Assembly (NCBI GenBank): GCA_019059635.1
Contig: JAGVRJ010000001.1
Coordinates: 1,054,001 to 1,118,000, forward strand
Length of the DNA stretch: 64,000 bases
Source of the DNA: Proales similis
Taxonomy: Eukaryota > Rotifera > Eurotatoria > Ploima > Proalidae
Direction of reading: 5' to 3'
Every line of letters starts with the position of its first letter. Within the stretch, counting starts at the first letter, position 1. Below the pieces are notes generated by a model. It did no database searches. It was not told where the DNA came from and saw only the letters and a list, made by a program, of their open reading frames with translations. Position numbers and translations under genes: made by a program. This document shows positions 57,109 through 64,000 of the stretch, one piece after another.

Positions 57109-58810
57109 TTACATTTCATTTTCCCATTCATCGTCGCTCTCAGGGAACAGGTCTGCGTGAAGCGAATATTTCTCGTATTCGCTCGCCTCCTCGTCGCTCA
57201 CGTGCCAAGATTCATTTTCTACAAATTTGGCCATTCTTGAATGGCAGATTAGCTTTATAGGGGATTTGGCCGTTCTTGTTGGAATTTAGTTGATGAGCGA
57301 ACTCACCGTTCAGGGTTCTTCAATTTCGATATCACTCGCCAAGGATCGCATTCGGGGCTTTTGCAAAACTCCTTCAACTCGTGCAGGGCCTTTTTTGTGT
57401 ACTCTTCTCCCTCCTGGTTATACTCGTCTTCGGTGAGGAGTTTGCGTGCCTGCGGAAAGTACTTGCTCCTGATCGAACATTTTTACTTTTTCGGTATTGT
57501 CGGTATTTTCGGACTAGAACCGGTTACTTGAAAGTGCCCAGTAGTCTGTCCACCCTGCGCCACTGCTGAGCCAGGCCTCCGAGTTTCATTATCAGATTTG
57601 ATATCACACAGGCAAAGAACACTTCCGGGTAGGAACAGCCCATGTAAACACAAGCGATGGCGGCCAGTTTGAGAACAAACTCGAGAACTTTAATTGCGCG
57701 CGGGTTGGTCACTGGACCTGAATAGTAGCAGTAGAGCGCCGAGAGCAGGGCGCTGAATGCGATGTAGTAGAGCACGTAGGCTTGAAACGACTCGGCCATT
57801 TGAGTGAAATTGCGAAATATCCATTTCATCGAGTAGAAGAATGCAGACGAGCCGGTCAGCAATGTGACAACCGCAGTTGACTTCTTAACTCAATTCTCTT
57901 GTAAATTCTCGCCTCCTTAGGCTTAGAAAAAGGAAAGAGGGCAAGTTACTTTGGGAATCATTCGGACAATGATCAACAGCAGTATGATCACCGAACCGAG
58001 CACACCGATAGATACGCCCGAAAAGTAGTGAAATATCTCGCTTCTGACACCAAGGGACTTAAGACTCAAGTGGACAGGTAAACGCCCATAAGTGGCTTAC
58101 TCGCTCAGATTCTTGGCGGCCACGAAGAGCGCGATGCCGGCAAATGTCGAAGCCATCATCTTCCAGTCGACCTCTTTGTTTATTTGTTGAAATTTAATTT
58201 CAATCTGTTCGATTGAATGAGCGAGCACTTACGGTTAAATTGGTATCGAACTGTCAGATCGTTGCCGCCGTTTTCAACTTCGAAGCAGTTGAGCTTGAAA
58301 AACGGAACGTAAAATGTCGAGTCACACTCGTCCTGGTTGAGGCCATAGATCGATCTGAGCTGCAGCACCAAGCTCTCGATTCTGTTTTATTTTTTTTCAT
58401 TCGAAGAATTTCTTTTGAGCTCAATGGCCAAGGAGGACATACAGCGAATAGCGGCTGCTTCTCTCGATCACATTTCGAATGTCGACGTTTCGGTGCAGAC
58501 GGCATGAGCTAGAGCTTGAGTTCACTGTCAGCTGTTTGAGAAGAAAAGTTAAAGTTCGTTTGGCGTTTAGGCGTTTATGCCGATTACGCACCGTTGCAGT
58601 TGACCACACGCGTAAAAGAGATTTTTGAATGGGCCGAACGCAGAACAGCTTAGATTCTGGCACAGGGCCATTGAACGTTGGACGCGTCTCGCTCAGATAC
58701 TCGACTCGATCTCCCCTGGCTGATTTCGAATGAGAAGCAGCAGCATTGAGCTCAAGCAGAGTCAGATTACCGATGACCAAAAGGCTGAGCAAGAAGAGGC
58801 CCACATGCAT
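57109..58810 (-). CDS. NEMP1: Nuclear envelope integral membrane protein (NEMP1/TMEM194)
   Basis: NEMP proteins sit in the inner nuclear membrane, support envelope stiffness and are needed for fertility. Eight exons: 58592..58810, 58443..58531, 58233..58381, 58101..58173, 57950..58040, 57528..57883, 57307..57468, 57109..57235, giving 421 residues. The start (MHVGLFLLSLLVIGNLTLLE) is a signal peptide and a lumenal domain follows. The membrane domain has FAGIALFVAAKNLSD, EIFHYFSGVSIGVLGSVIIL and several further helices. The nucleoplasmic tail matches the family closely: KLLTEDEYNQEGEEYTKKAL, HELKEFCKSPECDPWRVISK. It ends acidic. A 60-bp in-frame stop-free intron (58532-58591) was removed. A minus AATAAA (plus TTTATT 57055-57060) lies between it and UNG copy 3. 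Confidence 0.9.
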
Positions 58811-58996
58811 GTCTGAGGTCAGCTGGAATTAGACAAAATGATCAACAGCTGAGAATCGAGCTGGAATAAGAGTCGATGTTAAAACGCACTTGCGTTTGTC
58901 TCTCTGACGCAAGAGCGCACTTTTATTGTCTTTGCATTAGTGAGAGTTCAAAACTAAATTCGGGTCTCTATATTGTCAAGTGCACGTCCTTTCAGT

Positions 58997-60919
58997 TCAG
59001 ATGAGTTCGTTGGTCTCCAAGCGCTTGAACGTTTCCTCGTTCTCGCTCTCTTTTATCTCCTCTCTGCTCAAATAATCGACTATGCCGGCGCCAACACTGT
59101 CGCCCCAAACGTTGACCATTGTGCGAAAGCGGTCTCTACAAGGATGCTGTTGATTAACTTTGAGTCAAATTACTTGCGGATGGTCTTACAGCAGCCAGTC
59201 GATGGTGTAGATGAGCGATATTTGGCCAGTGGGAAGATCCAGGGCGCTGAGAACAATGATCATTGTGACCAGGCCGGCAGAGGGAACCGTTGCCGCTCCC
59301 ATCGCTGCCAGACTTGCGGTGAAACTTGACCGACAGTTAGGCCTGGTTAGACCGACTACTTGGTTGTGAATACGATACCTGGTGATAATTAGATCGACCA
59401 CGGTCAAAGAACGATGGTTAAGCTGGGCGATGAACACGGCCGAGACCGCCTCGTAGAGTGCGGTGCCGTCCATGTTTACTTCGATTGTGACTGTTACAGA
59501 CTCGGCTGATCGAAGTGGCTTAATAGACCGCTGCATCTTACTTGTGGCGCCGACCGGCACAACGAAACGAGTGATGAACTTGCTGACTTTGTTCTTCTCC
59601 TCCAGACAGTTCAAAGTGGTCGGTATGGTGGCAGAGCTGTCGATTTGCACAATCAGAAGAGAGGACAAGAGTCGAGGAGCGCGCGCTCACCTCGAGTCGG
59701 ACGCGAAAGCGAATAGAATTGCGTCCGTCATGTTCTTGGCGAACCTGAGCACGTTCTTGCCCGTTATCATCACGTAAATGGCCGGCAGAACGACCAGAGC
59801 TAGAAGGTTGGAGCGCTCAGCAGCTCAGAGTGAATTCAAGTAGACACTGGCTTACAGTGGAATGCGAGGCCGGCCAGAACAGTGAACATGAAGGCAGACA
59901 ACTGCCGCAGCACTTGGAGCGGATCGCTCAGTTTGAGCATAGTCTCGAGCAAAAGCGAAAATATCCCAACCGGTGCGAGTCTGTTTGGACAAGAGCAGCA
60001 GGTTAGTGCTCGGCTTCGCAGAGCGGATGAAGCGAACTTAACAGCAAAGCGAGGTTGACCATTCTAAGCACCGATTCGGTGAGCTCCTCGAAGAACTTGA
60101 GCAATGTCTCTGCTTTGCGGTCCAGCGATGCGAGCACTCCGCCAAAGACCACGCTGAACATGATCAAACCGAGCACATTCATGCTTCGACGAGAGCCTTC
60201 GATCGAACGGTACTTGCTGACAAACGGTGTTGCGATCGCCTCGCTCGAGTCTAGCAGTGTCAGTTAAGCCGGCCGAGCAGCGATTTGAGAGAAGAGAGGT
60301 TACTTTGAAACTGGTCGGGCAGTTGGTCGACAACAAGCGCGCTGCCGTTCGAAGTGGTCAAGTTCCAGCTGTAGATCGGCTCGAAGCGTGTTTCGTATTC
60401 ACGAAAGGCGACCTCGATCAAATTGTCCGGGAACAGATTTCGCAGCATGTCGAGCAGCGTGTCTTGAGTTGTAACGTGTTTTTTCGCCACCGCAAGCTCT
60501 TTGTAGTCGAGCTCGATCGGACTGCTGCCTTGGCCCGGTCTCATGATCGACACCAAAAAGAGGCCGAGCACTGACGCGCACATTGTCGTTGTCGTGTAGT
60601 AAACAAGAGCTCGGACAGCCACTCGGCCGGCATTGTTCGATCCGAGGCCTGCGATTCCACTGATCAGACTCGTGCTGATCAGCGGTATGATCAGCAGTTT
60701 GAGAATACGCAAGAACAATTGACCGGGCAAGCCGAAGTACGCAATCTGGTTCTGATCGAACGAATAGTTCGCTCTCAGAAATAGGCCGCTTGTCACGCCG
60801 AGCAGCACTCCGGCGAATATGGCCAAAAGTAGAAAGTTGCCTCTCAGTTGATTTTTGATCGCATGCCAGTGATCAAGCATTGACTTTTCGGCTCGATTCA
60901 GACTCTGCTGCGAGATCAT
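58997..60919 (-). CDS. SLC1 (EAAT): SLC1-family excitatory amino acid (glutamate/aspartate) transporter
   Basis: It is a sodium-coupled acidic amino acid transporter of the plasma membrane. Eight exons: 60304..60919, 60043..60250, 59856..59980, 59691..59799, 59542..59636, 59379..59478, 59190..59324, 58997..59135, giving 508 residues. Helices 1-3 include [17 protein letters not shown] and [20 protein letters not shown]. An extracellular loop has NLTTSNGS glycosylation sites. Hairpin 1 reads [20 protein letters not shown]7 has [20 protein letters not shown]. Hairpin 2 reads [22 protein letters not shown]8 has [17 protein letters not shown], keeping the Arg that selects acidic substrates and so arguing against an ASCT-type neutral transporter. 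The 63-bp intron inside GAT/INMDG is in frame and stop-free. NEMP1 starts 187 bp downstream on the same strand. Confidence 0.95.
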
Positions 60920-61345
60920 TTGCGAATTGTTCGAAGCCCTCTTAATATTGAAACAAGTCGATTTGAAGCCGAACCGTTTCTGTTTTCGCTCGATTTATTT
61001 GTGCTCTCTTTTGATAAAGAGGCAGTCTAGGCTAAGAAATGATTATGCGCTCGAACGAAATCAAGCCACTTGATCTTGACGCAATTCGATTCTCAAAGAG
61101 AGCTGTGGTGCAGTAAAAGGCCAAAATGGCCCTATTTCGCAACGGGGGTTTATTGTTCTACAAAAAGAAAGCAAAAAGAGCGTTAAGAACGAATAGACGA
61201 TGATGCGATCGGCTGGTTAAAGTCTTTGCGCACTGGGATCAATTTTGTGCAAACATCTTTTAAAACTCTGGCTTGTCTGGCTGGCTGGCTGGCGCAATCG
61301 CAAAGATAAAGAGAAGCATCGAGATGTTGAGATTAAAGAGGTTGC
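60920..61345. other. Intergenic between PHKB and the SLC1 transporter
   Basis: It holds the PHKB 3' UTR and the transporter promoter. A ctggctggctggctgg run is near 61272-61290. Nothing else was recognised. Confidence 0.45.
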
Positions 61346-63933
61346 TCAAGCGATTCGACAGCCGTCGGTGATTGAGGAGTCGATTAGGCCGAGTTGAGTT
61401 GAGTTGCGTCTCGAATCGACATTCACTTCAAGCGATTCGGGCGATGATAAGTCGGTCTCGTTTGAAGGAACGCTGAGCAGATAGTCGATGCAGACCTTGG
61501 CAAGATAGGCGCTTGTGCCGACCGTAATCGACTGGTTTAAATTGAAAAATTCGAATTGAGCATCGCGAACGTCATTTTTGTCTTTGGCGTAGATGGCCAC
61601 CGCCTTGTCGACCATTTCGTTCAGCGGGATAGTTTGATTGAACGTGAGCTCGGGATTGCGGCAGAGTATGGTGTAGATGATCACAATCAGCTCCACCACG
61701 ATCTGCCTGTAGACCGGCTCGTTGATGGTGCTGAGCATTTCCTCGACCTTGAACGAAAAGTTCAACTCGGTCTCGGTCATGTCTGAGAGCGTGGGCTGCT
61801 GCGGCAAGTGATAGTCGAACACTTTGATGCCCCGCGGCGACTTCTTCAATATGTACCAGACCTGTTCGTAGAAGTGGAGCGGCACACGATTGAGAGCGCC
61901 GTCCAGTTGCCGCTTTTGGTAGATGCTTCGGTCCTCGTTGTTGTTGCAGGTCAATATGAAGTAGAGAATCTGCTTAACATCGTTCGGCGACGTTGAATAG
62001 ATTTTCACCGGCTCGTTGCTGAACGGATTCAATATCTTGGTCGACTCGAGCTCTTGCTGCATCACCTTGATGATCCAGCCGAGTCGCAGCTTCAGTATGC
62101 CGTTGAACATCTCCGGCGTCGTGCTTATGTATTTGTTTATGTTGATCAACACCTCTTGCATGAGCACGGCCTGATAGTGGTCGTGCGGGAACACTTCTTC
62201 GTAGAGTATTCGCTTTATCTGATCGGGAGCGAGCGGCTTTTGAATTTCCACCTCATTCTGGCCAAACACGCCCATTGTGACTATCTTGCCTCTCACTAGA
62301 ATGTTGGTGATCGAGGGCGCCAGGCTGTCCACAGTGCGCTTCAATATGCTCGTGCAGTAGCGCACAGTGCGCCAGTTTTGGCTGTTGCACGCCTCGGCCG
62401 ACAAGTTGGATAGCACGGTCTCGATCTTCTCGTCTTGAATTTGAAGCTCAGAGCCGTGCCGGTTGAACAGCTCGTGCAAAATGACCGCCTTCTCGAACAT
62501 GTTCGACGACATCTGCAGAGCCGAGATCAGTTCGGACAGATCGTGATCGGCAAAGTCGGCCAAGCTGATCTCGGCGTCGTCTTCGATGATCATCAGTTTG
62601 GGCAAGTCGCTCAGACTCTTGTACTGCGAGTTGTCGGTCTCTAGCTCGGTCAAAGCGATGAACTCGAGGTCGGTCTGAAACTCGTCCAGAAAGTCCAAAT
62701 GGTCCAAGCAGGCCGAAGGCAGCAGCGTTTGAAGTCTTTCTATTCGCACGGGCACATTGTTAACAACTCCCTGCTTGAACTGGGACAAGAGCTGAAGCAG
62801 CTCGTTGCGCTGTGGTCCGCGCAGGTTTTGCTCTCTTATCAAAAACAGGTAAATCGGTCGGCCTTGCAGCTTCCAGCAGCGAGAAAGAAACTCAATGTCG
62901 TTCTTTACGTCGTCAAGTAAAAGGCCCAGATCAGACGACATGTAAAAGCCGGTGTTCTCGAACGTGATCGGATAGCAGAGGATCGACTGCGAGCAGACCC
63001 TGTAGAGTTTTGAAGTTCCCAAAACACCGACGGGCCGCTTGGGTCGGCTAAAACAACATGTCTCGTGAGTAAGCGAAAGCAGCCAAAAAGGAGCCAGGCA
63101 GAGAGGAGCTACCCGGTAAGTCCAAGCTTTGAATTGCATCCAAGCTGCTCGTAGGCCTTGACCAGTTCGCTCGGCGGCCAGATTTCGATCGGCTCGATCT
63201 GATGCGGCGTCTGCGATTGAATGCCGTAGTTGGCCAACATCTGCTGCAGTCTGGTCGACTCGGCCACACAGCAAATGTGAACAGTGAGGTCCGAGCAGAA
63301 GCCCTTTAACAACAGGGTTGGCATTTTTAGGTTGTTGAAACGAGATATCGGTCACAAACAAAAAATTTAAAAAAATAACAAAGGCAGTTAGACAACGAAC
63401 CAAATCACAAATCATCTGAACAAACACCAAAGCATCAAAAGTGTAAGCTTACGTTTCGTCTATTAAACTGATTAAGTAATTGCAATGAGTAAGGAGATAG
63501 AGAAGAGCGGATAGAAAGAGCGCAAAGGTTTGCCGCCTACTTTGAATGCCGAGTATCGCTTCGACTGACGCGGTCGCTCAGAGGGCTGCTGGTACCTTCG
63601 AATCGGGTCCAAATCTTGAATAGTCAGTATCTTTTCCATGAGCAGTTGGCAGATGATCCAAATCGCTTGCGTGTACAAGTGACTCGAATTCTCGTCTATT
63701 TCGGGACTTGGCAAGCGAGTCTGTGAGCCCGGCCTGGCCCTTTCCAGCTCGACCAACTCTTTGGGCACGTAGTAGAATCTGGGCAGCTTCTCTCTTCCCT
63801 TTTCGTCTTTGACCAACAGCTTCCGAGCCAACTCGTAGTAGCGGCGCGCTTCGGTCGTGTTCGACCAGAACATGTTGTTTATCGACATGAGCGCAAAATA
63901 GATCGGGTGCTCGTTTTCCACTCCGTCGAATTT
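61346..63933 (-). CDS. PHKB: Phosphorylase b kinase regulatory subunit beta, 3' part (partial)
   Basis: It is a regulatory subunit of the kinase that activates glycogen phosphorylase. Three exons are visible: 63541..63933, 63113..63303 and 61346..63047. The 5' exons lie beyond 64000. Blocks in order: FDGVENEHPIYFALM, PRFYYVPKELVELERARPGS, ANYGIQSQTPHQIEPIEIWP, GCNSKLGLTG, RPKRPVGVLGTSKLYRVCSQ, RPIYLFLIREQNLRGPQRNE, TNILVRGKIVTMGVFG, LKLRLGWIIKVM, QLDGALNRVPLHFYEQVW and HLPQQPTLSDMTE. These follow human PHKB rather than the alpha subunits. The usual C-terminal CaaX of alpha chains is absent; the tail ends SITDGCRIA. The 237-bp intron (63304-63540) is the longest I assigned. The acceptor at 63934 follows a 12-T/A run and its phase to the missing exon is unknown. 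Confidence 0.93.
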
Positions 63934-64000
63934 CTTTTTTTTTTTTTTATTCAAATTTTCTCTCATTAGTTCGAGTCGATGCTGGCTAAGCTTGGTGTGT

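Overview
The window is nuclear DNA from a small-genome invertebrate animal. It is about 64 kb, gene dense, and has no recognisable transposon. I reconstructed 74 introns by eye. Nearly all are GT-AG and 50-75 bp long. Several long genes (ARID1, SHPRH, SH3BP5) have no intron in the coding region. The gene set is metazoan: ARID1/Osa, MRG15, PDE3, IFT80, NEMP1, an EAAT-type SLC1 transporter, phosphorylase kinase beta, and a single-LIM muscle protein with the invertebrate Mlp60A tail. A coproporphyrinogen oxidase argues against a nematode. A protostome, perhaps a panarthropod with a compact genome, fits best. I cannot fix the phylum from the sequence.

Layout. 1-339 (-): 5' end of MRG15. 1420-5148 (-): ARID1. 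7393-10453 (-): PDE3. 12760-14571 (-): unrecognised five-exon gene with a repeated Trp/TPD motif. 16112-17699 (-): CPOX. 18097-22821 (-): SHPRH, head to head across 51 bp with MTRES1 (22873-23654, +). 23896-25672 (-): ADP-dependent glucokinase. 26442-28178 (+): C45 acyltransferase/hydrolase related to Tan. 28461-31357 (+): IFT80. 32720-38709 (+) and 39929-42916 (+): two very large disordered proteins of unknown function. 43243-44547 (-): serine/threonine dehydratase. 45037-46139 (+): ankyrin protein. 47204-47538 (+): muscle LIM protein. 48448-49587 (+): SH3BP5/Parcas. 50043-51737 (-): citrate synthase. 52335-57012 (+): three uracil-DNA glycosylase copies. 57109-58810 (-): NEMP1. 58997-60919 (-): SLC1 glutamate-type transporter. 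61346-63933 (-): 3' part of phosphorylase kinase beta.

The genes do not form one pathway. They are ordinary housekeeping genes (mitochondrial metabolism, chromatin, cilium, muscle, transport) packed closely. The unusual region is the UNG cluster. An intron-bearing UNG is followed 152 bp later by an intronless UNG whose catalytic half is extremely GC rich. A third copy of that half lies about 1.6 kb further on, identical over the first 576 bp and differing at only six sites, all in the last 115 bp. This pattern suggests recent or continuing gene conversion, probably GC biased.

Exon boundaries were assigned by hand from splice consensus, reading-frame closure and comparison with remembered family sequences. 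They have not been checked against transcripts.
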